DNA of 64,000 bases from Gordonia liuliyuniae (GTDB lineage: Bacteria; Actinomycetota; Actinomycetes; Mycobacteriales; Mycobacteriaceae), in the NCBI RefSeq assembly GCF_021739025.1, contig NZ_JAKKOT010000004.1, positions 1-64,000 of the forward strand. The letters run 5' to 3'. Below, piece by piece: positions 46,231-53,795 of the stretch; the first letter of the stretch is position 1, and every line of letters begins with the position of its first letter. The notes below the pieces were generated by a model. The model was not told the DNA's origin, ran no database searches, and saw only the letters and a list, made by a program, of their open reading frames with translations. The position numbers were made by a program, and so were the translations under genes.

Positions 46231-46817
46231 CGGTGACTGTCCTCTGTTCGGGGTGAATGGGCGGCCAGGTCGTCGAAGGCACGCAGTTCGTCACGAGTGT
46301 CGATATCGACGCTCGCCTCGACGGTGTCGTCGACTGTGCGCAGACGCAGACCGCCGACGAGTTGCCGCATCGAGGCTCCGACGACGTCGGGCAGTGCAGC
46401 GACCGCGTCGCGTAGGGCGGCGACCCGATAGCGCCCGGCCAGCCATTGGGTGCGCCCGTCGCGGTCGATGAGCACGACGCCGTCGTCGTCGCCGATGGCT
46501 TCCGCGTGCAGCGCTCCGACGATCCGGTCGGCGCGCGGCAGATCGCAGGCGAGCAGCCATGTCTCGTCGGTGTCGCCGAGCGCATCGAGCGCGGCGGCGA
46601 TCGCCGCGACCGGACCGCCGAACGGCGGCGCCTCGCGGACCACGCGCACGCCGGGCCGGTGCACGCTCGACGGTCCGACGGCGACGATCGGGAATCCGTC
46701 GACCGCCGCGTACACGTGATCGACGAGCGGGCGCCCGCCGACTTTCACGGCGGCCTTGTCGACGCCGCCGAGCCGTGTGCCGCGGCCGCCGGCGAGGACG
46801 ATCGCTGCGGTCGTCAT
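46227..46817 (-). CDS. mobA: Molybdenum cofactor guanylyltransferase MobA
   Basis: 196 aa. The nucleotidyltransferase signature [15 protein letters not shown] is at the N-terminus, with [13 protein letters not shown] and the metal-binding LLACDLPRA region after it. It adds GMP to molybdopterin to give the MGD form used by formate-dehydrogenase-type enzymes, which fits the YdeP-like enzyme at 53796. It overlaps moaC upstream and DUF6457 downstream, 4 bp each. Confidence 0.93.
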   Translation of the reverse strand: MTTAAIVLAGGRGTRLGGVDKAAVKVGGRPLVDHVYAAVDGFPIVAVGPSSVHRPGVRVVREAPPFGGPVAAIAAALDALGDTDETWLLACDLPRADRIVGALHAEAIGDDDGVVLIDRDGRTQWLAGRYRVAALRDAVAALPDVVGASMRQLVGGLRLRTVDDTVEASVDIDTRDELRAFDDLAAHSPRTEDSHR

Positions 46818-47290
46818 CGCACCCAGTCTCCGCTCTTGCCGCCGGTCTTTCGAGTAAGACGGATCTGCTCGACGGTGACGGACTTGTCGAGGCCCTTCAC
46901 CATGTCGACCACCGACAGTGCAGCGACCGACACCGCGGTGAGCGCCTCCATCTCGACGCCGGTCCGATCTGCGGTCCGGACCGTCGCTTCGATCGCCACA
47001 CCGTCGTCGGTGATGTCGAGGTCGACGGCCGCGCCGTGCACGCCGATCACGTGTGCGAGCGGGAGGAGTTCGGGGGTGCGTTTGGCTGCGGCGATGCCCG
47101 CGATGCGGGCCACGGCGAGAACGTCGCCCTTCGGCGTGGAGCCGTCGCGGAGCGCGGCGACGATGTGCGGCCCGCAGCGGACGAAACCGGTCGCGGTGGC
47201 GCTGCGCACCGTCGGCGACTTCTCGGTGACGTCGACCATCCGGGCCGCGCCCGCGTTGTCGAGATGGGTGAACGGTTGATCCGAACTCAT
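46814..47290 (-). CDS. moaC: Cyclic pyranopterin monophosphate synthase MoaC
   Basis: 158 aa. The ATG at 47290 overlaps the moeA stop (ATGA). Family motifs are [45 protein letters not shown] (substrate pocket) and [21 protein letters not shown] with catalytic residues including the Lys in MVKGLDK. It converts the MoaA product to cPMP. Confidence 0.96.
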   Translation of the reverse strand: MSSDQPFTHLDNAGAARMVDVTEKSPTVRSATATGFVRCGPHIVAALRDGSTPKGDVLAVARIAGIAAAKRTPELLPLAHVIGVHGAAVDLDITDDGVAIEATVRTADRTGVEMEALTAVSVAALSVVDMVKGLDKSVTVEQIRLTRKTGGKSGDWVR

Positions 47291-48498
47291 GAGAGCACCA
47301 TGACTTCCACGAGGTCGCCTTCGTCGACGCGGTCGACGTCCGCCGGGACGACGGCGAGCGCGTGTGCGAGCGCGAGCGACGTCACCAAGTGCGAGCCGCT
47401 TCCACCCGCGGTCGCCGGGCGGACCGTGTCGGCGTCGATCACGGCGGGCAGGAACTGGGTGCGCCCGACGGGACAGCGCCATCCGGTGGCCGCGGCCCGG
47501 GTGACTCGTGGCCGCTCGATGTCACTGCGGCCAGCCATCGTGAGAAGCGCAGGCCGCACGAACATCTCGAACGAGACGGCGACGCCGACCGGATTCCCCG
47601 GCAGAGCGAAGACAAGACGCCCCGCGTCGTCGGTGCCGAAGCCCTGCGGTTTACCGGGCTGCATCGCGACCGGGCCGAACTCGATGGTGCCGGTGCCGTC
47701 GAGGACGGACTTCACGACGTCGAACGCTCCGACACTCGCACCGCCGGACAGGATCACCGCGTCGGCCTCCAGGTCGACGAGCAGCGCGATCAAAGCGGAC
47801 TCATCGTCGGCCACGGTCGTCACCGTCACCACCTCGGCTCCAGCGGAGCGGACGGCGGCGGCGAGCAGCACCGAGTTCGACTCCGGGATCTGACCGCGCG
47901 TCGGCGTCCCCGCCGGGTCGATCAACTCGGAACCGGTCGACACGACGGCGACCCGAGGAGCACGGTGGACGGTGACCCGGGTGTGCCCGGCGGAGGCGAT
48001 CGCCGACAACTGCCACGGCCCGAGGACGGTGCCCGCGGTGACGGCGACGGCGCCTGCGGGGGCGTCCTCGCCGACTCGACGGATGTGGGCGCCGGCCGTT
48101 GGCTCCCGAGTGACCGTGATCGTGGCGGGGGCATCGGCGGTGATCACCGTGCCCAGGTCGGTGTGCTCGAGAGGCACCACAGCGTCCGCATCCGACGGCG
48201 TGGGCGCCCCGGTCATGATCCGGGCGGCCTCGCCCGCTCCGATCGTCGGATCGAGTGCCGAACCCGCGGGAACGTCAGCGACGACCCGCAGAACAGCCCC
48301 CTCGGTCGCGTCGACGCCGCGCACCGCGTACCCGTCCATCGCCGAGTTGTCGAACAGCGGAACGGGCCAGCGGGAGACGACGTCCTCGGCGAGCACGCGT
48401 CCGACGGCCTCGGCGAGGGGGAGCCGGACGAGCGCGGTGCGCGTCGTCGCGGCGAGGATGCGGGCGCGGTGCTCGTCGACAGTGATCACTGAACTCAT
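47287..48498 (-). CDS. moeA: Molybdopterin molybdenumtransferase MoeA
   Basis: 403 aa from the ATG at 48498 ([15 protein letters not shown]). The domains are in the usual order: [15 protein letters not shown] for cofactor binding, a middle beta-barrel with [15 protein letters not shown], a MogA-like domain with [28 protein letters not shown] start and [10 protein letters not shown], and a C-terminal barrel. It inserts molybdate into adenylylated molybdopterin. It heads the moeA-moaC-mobA-DUF6457-moaD run, each junction overlapping by 4 bp. Confidence 0.95.
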   Translation of the reverse strand: MSSVITVDEHRARILAATTRTALVRLPLAEAVGRVLAEDVVSRWPVPLFDNSAMDGYAVRGVDATEGAVLRVVADVPAGSALDPTIGAGEAARIMTGAPTPSDADAVVPLEHTDLGTVITADAPATITVTREPTAGAHIRRVGEDAPAGAVAVTAGTVLGPWQLSAIASAGHTRVTVHRAPRVAVVSTGSELIDPAGTPTRGQIPESNSVLLAAAVRSAGAEVVTVTTVADDESALIALLVDLEADAVILSGGASVGAFDVVKSVLDGTGTIEFGPVAMQPGKPQGFGTDDAGRLVFALPGNPVGVAVSFEMFVRPALLTMAGRSDIERPRVTRAAATGWRCPVGRTQFLPAVIDADTVRPATAGGSGSHLVTSLALAHALAVVPADVDRVDEGDLVEVMVLS

Positions 48499-48538
48499 CG
48501 GCCTAACTGAACGTCGGGGTTCACGGAACTCATGGGGG

Positions 48539-49630
48539 TCATCGGTTGATTCTCGCCGACCACGCGGCATATCCGCCGACGAGTGTTCGGATGTCGGCGT
48601 TCTGGTGCGCGGCTGCCAGCGCGTGTGCGGCCGCGCGCGAACGCGGACCGACCTGGCAGTAGACGACGGTCACGTCGCCGACCGGGATGGACTCCGCGTC
48701 GGCGAGGACGTCGTCGAGCGGGACGTGCCGAGCGTCCGGCAGCGCCCCGGCCGCCACTTCGTCGCCGCCGCGAACGTCGAGAATCGTTGCCGTGGAGAGA
48801 GCTTCGGCGTCGTCGACGGACACCCGTCCGATCTGCGGGCCGGTGTCGGGTGGCGCGAGCGGGATCTCGTCGATCCGGGAGCCGAGAGCGTCGAGGACCA
48901 GCATCCGGCGCAGGAGGGGTTCGCCTGCACCGCAGATCAGCTTCACCGCTTCGGTGACGAGAATGCCGCCGAGCTGGCCGCACAGTGCGCCCAGCACACC
49001 GGCTTCGGCGCAGTTGGGGACTTCGCCCGCGGGCGGCGGGGCGGGGAAGACGTCGCGCAGTGTGGTCGGGGTGCCCGTCGGCGGAGCCGACCAGAACACG
49101 GTCGCCTGCGCGTCGAACCGCAGGACCGATCCCCAGACGAGCGGGACCCCTAGGTCGGCGCATGCATCGGCGACGGCGTAGCGGGTGTCGAAGCTGTCGC
49201 TGCCGTCGATGACGAGGTCATACGGGGCGAACAGGTCGGCGGCGTTCGCGGGGGTCAGGCGAAGGCGGTGCTCGATCACGTCGGTGTGCGGCGACAGTGC
49301 CCGGACGCGTTCGGCGGCCGCGGTCGACTTGGCGCGTCCGACGTCGGCGGAACCGAAGACCACCTGCCGCTGCAGGTTCGACGCGTCCACGACGTCGTCG
49401 TCGACGATCCCGATCGTGCCGACGCCCGCCGATGCCAGATAGAGCAGGACGGGGGAGCCGAGGCCTCCGGCGCCGATCACGCACACCTTGGCGTTGAAGA
49501 GTCGCCGCTGTCCGGCGTCGCCGATCTCCGGGAGCCGGATCTGGCGTGCCGCCCGCGCGCGCTCGTCGTCGGGGATCGACGGAGCGGGCTCCACCAGCGG
49601 AGGCAGGGGAGGCAGCGGGGAGGAGGGCAT
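48539..49630 (-). CDS. moeZ: MoeZ-type adenylyltransferase/sulfurtransferase (ThiF plus rhodanese)
   Basis: 363 aa from the ATG at 49630, probably leaderless (TATGTT ends 7 nt before). The N-terminal E1-like domain has VIGAGGLGSP (51-60), the Arg/Asp adenylation residues and VPNCAEAGVLGALCG. The C-terminal rhodanese domain has the sulfur-accepting Cys325 in VVYCQVGPRS. It activates the Gly-Gly tail of MoaD (and possibly other sulfur carriers) and hands on sulfur. It lies 40 bp upstream of moeA and is divergent from the HTH-TOBE gene. Confidence 0.93.
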   Translation of the reverse strand: MPSSPLPPLPPLVEPAPSIPDDERARAARQIRLPEIGDAGQRRLFNAKVCVIGAGGLGSPVLLYLASAGVGTIGIVDDDVVDASNLQRQVVFGSADVGRAKSTAAAERVRALSPHTDVIEHRLRLTPANAADLFAPYDLVIDGSDSFDTRYAVADACADLGVPLVWGSVLRFDAQATVFWSAPPTGTPTTLRDVFPAPPPAGEVPNCAEAGVLGALCGQLGGILVTEAVKLICGAGEPLLRRMLVLDALGSRIDEIPLAPPDTGPQIGRVSVDDAEALSTATILDVRGGDEVAAGALPDARHVPLDDVLADAESIPVGDVTVVYCQVGPRSRAAAHALAAAHQNADIRTLVGGYAAWSARINR

Positions 49631-49636
49631 GTACTC

Positions 49637-49642
49637 AACATA
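49637..49642 (-). promoter_or_regulatory. candidate leaderless promoter of moeZ
   Basis: On the minus strand TATGTT is followed by 6 nt and the ATG at 49630, without a ribosome site. The gap to the divergent HTH-TOBE gene is only 112 bp, so both promoters share one regulatory region. Confidence 0.4.
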
Positions 49643-49727
49643 TCCCGCCCGTGCTGCGGTGTCGTCGGGTGCCGTGACACCGAGGCGTGGCAATTCCTGC
49701 CATCCAGGGGTACTCCGCATTCGCGGT

Positions 49728-49733
49728 GATAAT
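49728..49733 (+). promoter_or_regulatory. candidate promoter of the HTH-TOBE/modABC unit
   Basis: GATAAT at 49728-49733, with a TG dinucleotide just before it (extended -10), lies 9 nt before the GTG at 49743. No ribosome site is seen. Confidence 0.45.
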
Positions 49734-49742
49734 CTTCCATTC

Positions 49743-50153
49743 GTGACGGAATTGCGGATTAGTCGGGCTGCGAGGCTCCTAGGGGTCAGTGACGACACCC
49801 TTCGCCGATGGATCGACGCGGGAAAGCTGTCCGCACATCGGGACTCGGCGGGACGTGCGGTCGTCGACGGCGGGGACCTCGCACGGTTCCTCTCCGACGA
49901 CGCACGCGACCACGACGATCCCGTCGACCGGGGGTCGAGCGCCCGCAACCGCTTCGTCGGCATCGTGACCGGCGTGCGCAGCGATCCGGTGATGTCACAG
50001 GTCGAGATGCGGTGCGGTCCGCACCGGGTCGTCTCGTTGATGTCGACCGAGGCGGTCCGCGAACTCGGGCTCGACGTCGGGTCGCTCGCCACGGCCAGCG
50101 TCAAAGCCACCACGGTGATCGTGGAGACTCCGTCCGACACCGAGGTGAGATGA
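49743..50153 (+). CDS. HTH plus TOBE-domain molybdate-binding protein
   Basis: 136 aa from the GTG at 49743 (MTELRISRAARLLGVSDDT). Residues 1-60 are an excisionase/MerR-like helix-turn-helix (RAARLLGVSDDTLRRWIDAG). Residues about 66-132 are a single TOBE/Mop domain (NRFVGIVTGVRSDPVMSQVE), the fold that binds molybdate. It overlaps modA by 4 bp. It is likely either a molybdate-responsive regulator of modABC or a Mo store with a DNA-binding tag; I favour the regulator because the gene leads the operon. Confidence 0.83.
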   Translation: MTELRISRAARLLGVSDDTLRRWIDAGKLSAHRDSAGRAVVDGGDLARFLSDDARDHDDPVDRGSSARNRFVGIVTGVRSDPVMSQVEMRCGPHRVVSLMSTEAVRELGLDVGSLATASVKATTVIVETPSDTEVR

Positions 50154-50980
50154 GCGGGACTGGCATGAGAAGCGGAACTGGCAGGACAAGACGGGGAGAC
50201 GTGATCGGCGCCGGGCGGACCAGGACCGGCCGGCTGGTCGCCGCACTCCTGGCCGTGGCGGCACTCGTGCTCACCGCATGCGGAGGCTCGAACGACGACG
50301 ATGCGCCGGGCGAGATCACGATCTTCGCGGCAGCCTCGTTGCAGGGCTCGTTCGACGACCTCGCGCACGCGTTCACCGATGCGAACTCCGATTACGACGT
50401 CGCGCCGATCGTCTACGACGGGTCGCAGTCGCTCGCCAGCCAGATCGTCGAAGGCGCCGACGTCGACGTCATCGCGTTCGCCAACGAGTCGAGCCTGGAT
50501 CCCGTCACAGCGGCGGGTCTGAGCGGGCCGGGCGACGTCTTCGCGACGAACACCCTGCAGATCGCGGTCGCCCCGGGCAATCCGAAACACATCGCGAGTC
50601 TCGCGGATCTCGCGAACTCAGACGTCACGACGGTGCTGTGCGCCCCGGAAGTCCCGTGCGGATCCGCGTCGCAGAAACTCCTGACGGGCGCCGGGGTGAA
50701 TGTCACGCCGGTCAGCGAGGAGACCAACGTGACGAGTGTGGTCACCCGGGTGTCGAACGGTGAAGCCGATGCCGGTCTGGTGTACGCGACCGACGTCGCC
50801 GCGTCCGGCGGCAAGCTGGAGGGTGTCACGCCGCCGAACGCCGACGACGCGACCAACCGATACCCGATCGTCGTTCCGAACGACGCGTCGTCGCCGGAGG
50901 CCGCACAGGCGTTCCGCGACTTCGTCCTATCGGCGGAAGGCCAGAAGATCTTGCGGCAGTACGGGTTCGGGCCTGCGTGA
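50150..50980 (+). CDS. modA: Molybdate ABC transporter substrate-binding protein ModA
   Basis: 276 aa. The ATG at 50150 overlaps the previous stop (ATGA); a GTG at 50201 with GGGGAG nearby is an alternative. A lipoprotein signal ends at Cys44 (LVLTAC). The mature part has the ModA features FAAASLQGSFDDLA, YDGSQSLASQIVEGADVDV and the AGLVYATDV region that shape the molybdate pocket. It overlaps modB by 4 bp. Confidence 0.94.
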   Translation: MSGTGMRSGTGRTRRGDVIGAGRTRTGRLVAALLAVAALVLTACGGSNDDDAPGEITIFAAASLQGSFDDLAHAFTDANSDYDVAPIVYDGSQSLASQIVEGADVDVIAFANESSLDPVTAAGLSGPGDVFATNTLQIAVAPGNPKHIASLADLANSDVTTVLCAPEVPCGSASQKLLTGAGVNVTPVSEETNVTSVVTRVSNGEADAGLVYATDVAASGGKLEGVTPPNADDATNRYPIVVPNDASSPEAAQAFRDFVLSAEGQKILRQYGFGPA

Positions 50981-51765
50981 GGTTGCCGAGGTTCCTCTAC
51001 GTCCCGGCGTTCGTCGGCTTCGCGCTTCTACTGCTGCCGATCGTCGGTCTGGTGTCCCGCGTCCGGTGGGACACGCTCGGCGAGGACCTGTTCTCCTCGG
51101 CGTCGATGACGGCTCTCGGGCTGTCGCTGTCGACGGCGGCGTGCGCGACAGCGGTGTGCGTCGTCGTCGGACTGCCGATGGCACTGCTGCTGGGACGTGC
51201 AGGTCGCCGGACGGCGGCGGTGCTGCGCACCCTCGTGCTCATCCCGCTGGTACTTCCGCCGATGGTCGGCGGTCTCGCGCTCCTGTCGCTGCTCGGGCGA
51301 TCCGGGCTCATCGGCGAACGGATCTTCACGTGGAGCGGCTACAGCCTGCCGTACACGACGACCGCTGTCGTCATCGCTCAGGCATTCGTCGCGTTGCCGT
51401 TCTTCGTCATCACCGTCGAGGGCACTTTGCGGACGTCCGGCGTCTCGCACGAGCAGATCGCCTCGACGCTCGGCGCCGGACGGTGGCGCGTCCTGACTCG
51501 GGTGACCCTGCCGTTGGTGATGCCCGGCATCGTCGCCGGGACGGTCCTCGCGTTCGCGCGTGCGCTTGGCGAGTTCGGCGCGACGGCACTGTTCGCGGGC
51601 AACGCGCCAGGGGTGACCCGGACCATGCCGCTGGCGATCTACACCGCGTTCAACGGCGTCGGCGTGACCCAGGACTCCGCCGTGGCGTTGTCTCTCCTGC
51701 TCCTGGTGAGCGCAGCCGTCGTCGTGTGCGGGCTGCGATCCTGGCGTGAGGACGCCGTCCGATGA
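50977..51765 (+). CDS. modB: Molybdate ABC transporter permease ModB
   Basis: 262 aa from a GTG overlapping the modA stop. Five to six transmembrane helices and the EAA loop (STLGAGRWRVLTRVTLPLVM) of ModB/CysT permeases are present. It forms the channel with ModC. It overlaps modC by 4 bp. Confidence 0.94.
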   Translation: MRLPRFLYVPAFVGFALLLLPIVGLVSRVRWDTLGEDLFSSASMTALGLSLSTAACATAVCVVVGLPMALLLGRAGRRTAAVLRTLVLIPLVLPPMVGGLALLSLLGRSGLIGERIFTWSGYSLPYTTTAVVIAQAFVALPFFVITVEGTLRTSGVSHEQIASTLGAGRWRVLTRVTLPLVMPGIVAGTVLAFARALGEFGATALFAGNAPGVTRTMPLAIYTAFNGVGVTQDSAVALSLLLLVSAAVVVCGLRSWREDAVR

Positions 51766-52898
51766 CCGCGCGGGTCAGTGCCGACCTCACGGTGGAGCGC
51801 GCCGAGTTCGACGTGTCGGTGCGTTTCGACGTGGACGCGGGCGGCTGTGTGGCACTGCTCGGACCGAACGGCGCGGGCAAGTCGACGGTCCTGACGGCGC
51901 TCGCCGGGCTCACCCCGTTGACGTCGGGCGTGTTGACAGTCGACGGCGAGACGCTGGAGGCGGCGGGCTCGGTCCGTCGCCCGCCGGAGTCGCGGCGGAT
52001 AGCGCTGCTCGATCAGCGCGCACGATTGTTCCCGCACCTGTCGATCGAGCGGAACATCGCGTTCGGGCCGCGTGCGAGGGGGATCGATCGCGGCCGCACC
52101 CAGACGATTGTGCGCCAGTGGCTCGACCGGATCGGACTCGTCGACCGGGCCACAGCGCGCCCGCACGAACTGTCCGGTGGGCAACAGCAGCGTGTCGCCA
52201 TCGCACGCGCGTTCGCCTCGCAGCCGCGCGTTCTTCTGCTCGACGAACCGTTCGCCGCTCTCGACGCGGAGAGCGCGCCCATCGTCCGCGCCATCCTGTC
52301 CGACGAACTGACCGGCTCGGGGACCACCGCGGTCCTGGTCACGCACGAGATGTCCGATGCGTGGCAGTGGGCCGACACCTGCCTGGTGATGAACCGGGGG
52401 ACCGTCGTCGAATCCGGGACGCCGTCCGACCTCGCGGTCCGTCCGCGACGTGCGTTCACCGCGGCACTCGCCGGATTCGACGTCGTCCGGGGTCGGTGGA
52501 TCGGCGGGCGGCTCGACACCGGGGAGGCGCTGCTGAACGGGACGCCAGAGGACGGACTGTGCGACGGCGACCCGGCCGTCGGGATCGTCGCACCTCGGGA
52601 CGTCGCCATCGAGGCGCTGACCGTGGACACCGGCATGTCCAGTGTGCTGACGTCGGTCTCGGTGCAGGCGGGCGTCGTCCGCGTGGAGACCGGGTCGGGC
52701 CTGCACGCCGAACTCTCGGTGGACGACGCACTGCGTGCCGGCGGCGGCTCGCTTCCGCGCGCGGGGGAGCGGTACACGCTGACGCCGACCGGAATGCGGG
52801 TGGTCGGCGCCGAGGCGGCGCGAGGGCTCACCGTCCCCCGTCCTCCACGCGAGCGTCCCCTACACGAGCCGACGAACGAGGCGTGCGTCACCCGGTAA
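51762..52898 (+). CDS. modC: Molybdate ABC transporter ATPase ModC
   Basis: 378 aa; ATG overlaps the modB stop (ATGA). Walker A GPNGAGKST, signature LSGGQQQRVAIARA, Walker B VLLLDEPFAALD and the switch His in VTHEMSDA are all intact. The last 90 residues form a TOBE domain for molybdate feedback. It completes the modABC importer. Confidence 0.95.
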   Translation: MTARVSADLTVERAEFDVSVRFDVDAGGCVALLGPNGAGKSTVLTALAGLTPLTSGVLTVDGETLEAAGSVRRPPESRRIALLDQRARLFPHLSIERNIAFGPRARGIDRGRTQTIVRQWLDRIGLVDRATARPHELSGGQQQRVAIARAFASQPRVLLLDEPFAALDAESAPIVRAILSDELTGSGTTAVLVTHEMSDAWQWADTCLVMNRGTVVESGTPSDLAVRPRRAFTAALAGFDVVRGRWIGGRLDTGEALLNGTPEDGLCDGDPAVGIVAPRDVAIEALTVDTGMSSVLTSVSVQAGVVRVETGSGLHAELSVDDALRAGGGSLPRAGERYTLTPTGMRVVGAEAARGLTVPRPPRERPLHEPTNEACVTR

Positions 52899-52924
52899 CT
52901 CGCCCTCTGGGACTCTGAAGGTCC

Positions 52925-52930
52925 TATCGT
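52925..52930 (+). promoter_or_regulatory. candidate leaderless promoter of fdhD
   Basis: TATCGT at 52925-52930 lies 6 nt before the GTG at 52937, with no ribosome site, which suggests fdhD and the enzyme after it have their own promoter. Confidence 0.4.
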
Positions 52931-52936
52931 GGACGT

Positions 52937-53794
52937 GTGGGAAGAATTACGGCGCGCTGGCCGATCACCAAGGTCTCGGTAGCCGAGAGCTGTTCTGCGC
53001 GCGTCGACGTGCTCGCGGTGGAGGAGCCGCTGGAGATCAGAGTCGCCGGCGAGCCCTTGGTCGTCACCATGCGGACACCCGGGCATGACGTCGAACTCGC
53101 CGCGGGATTCCTCGTGTCGGAAGGGATCATCGCGCGCGGCGACCAGTTCCGCGCCGCGATCCACTGCGGCGGACCCGGCAGCGGAGGCGCCGAGAACACG
53201 TACAACGTCCTCGACGTGAGCCTGACCGCCGACGTGGGGCCGCTGGGGCGCGAACACGCGCGGTCGTTCTACGCGACCAGTTCGTGCGGTGTGTGCGGCA
53301 AGGCCAGCATCGACGCCGTGCACACGGTGTCCTCGTACACGCTGACCGATGACGAGACCGTTATGGACGCGGGCCGGATCGCCGAACTGCCCGACACGCT
53401 CCGCGCCGCACAGACGGTCTTCGACAAGACCGGCGGGCTGCACGCGGCGGGACTGTTCGACGCCGCCACCGGTGAACTGCTGGCGTTGCGCGAAGACGTC
53501 GGGCGACACAACGCCGTCGACAAGGTGATCGGATGGGCGCTGCTCAACGACCGACTCCCCTTACAGGGCACCGTGCTGCAAGTGTCCGGCCGCGCCAGTT
53601 TCGAACTCGTGCAGAAAGCCGTCATGGCCGGTGTCCCGATGCTGACCGCGGTGTCCGCGCCGTCGTCGCTCGCCGTCCAACTCGCCCGCGACTCCGGGCT
53701 GACGCTCGTCGGATTCCTCCGCGGGCAGACGATGAACGTCTACACGCATCCACAACGCATCGACAATCCGCTGAAGCAACGAGTGAAGGCTTGA
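52937..53794 (+). CDS. fdhD: Formate dehydrogenase accessory sulfurtransferase FdhD
   Basis: 285 aa from a GTG at 52937. The active-site loop SSCGVCGKAS (Cys near 117 and 120) and REDVGRHNAVDKVIGWALL are diagnostic, as is the end FLRGQTMNVYTHPQRI. FdhD passes sulfur from a cysteine desulfurase to the Mo-bisMGD cofactor of formate-dehydrogenase-type enzymes. The next gene, one base after its stop codon, encodes such an enzyme. Confidence 0.96.
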   Translation: MGRITARWPITKVSVAESCSARVDVLAVEEPLEIRVAGEPLVVTMRTPGHDVELAAGFLVSEGIIARGDQFRAAIHCGGPGSGGAENTYNVLDVSLTADVGPLGREHARSFYATSSCGVCGKASIDAVHTVSSYTLTDDETVMDAGRIAELPDTLRAAQTVFDKTGGLHAAGLFDAATGELLALREDVGRHNAVDKVIGWALLNDRLPLQGTVLQVSGRASFELVQKAVMAGVPMLTAVSAPSSLAVQLARDSGLTLVGFLRGQTMNVYTHPQRIDNPLKQRVKA

Positions 53795-53795
53795 G

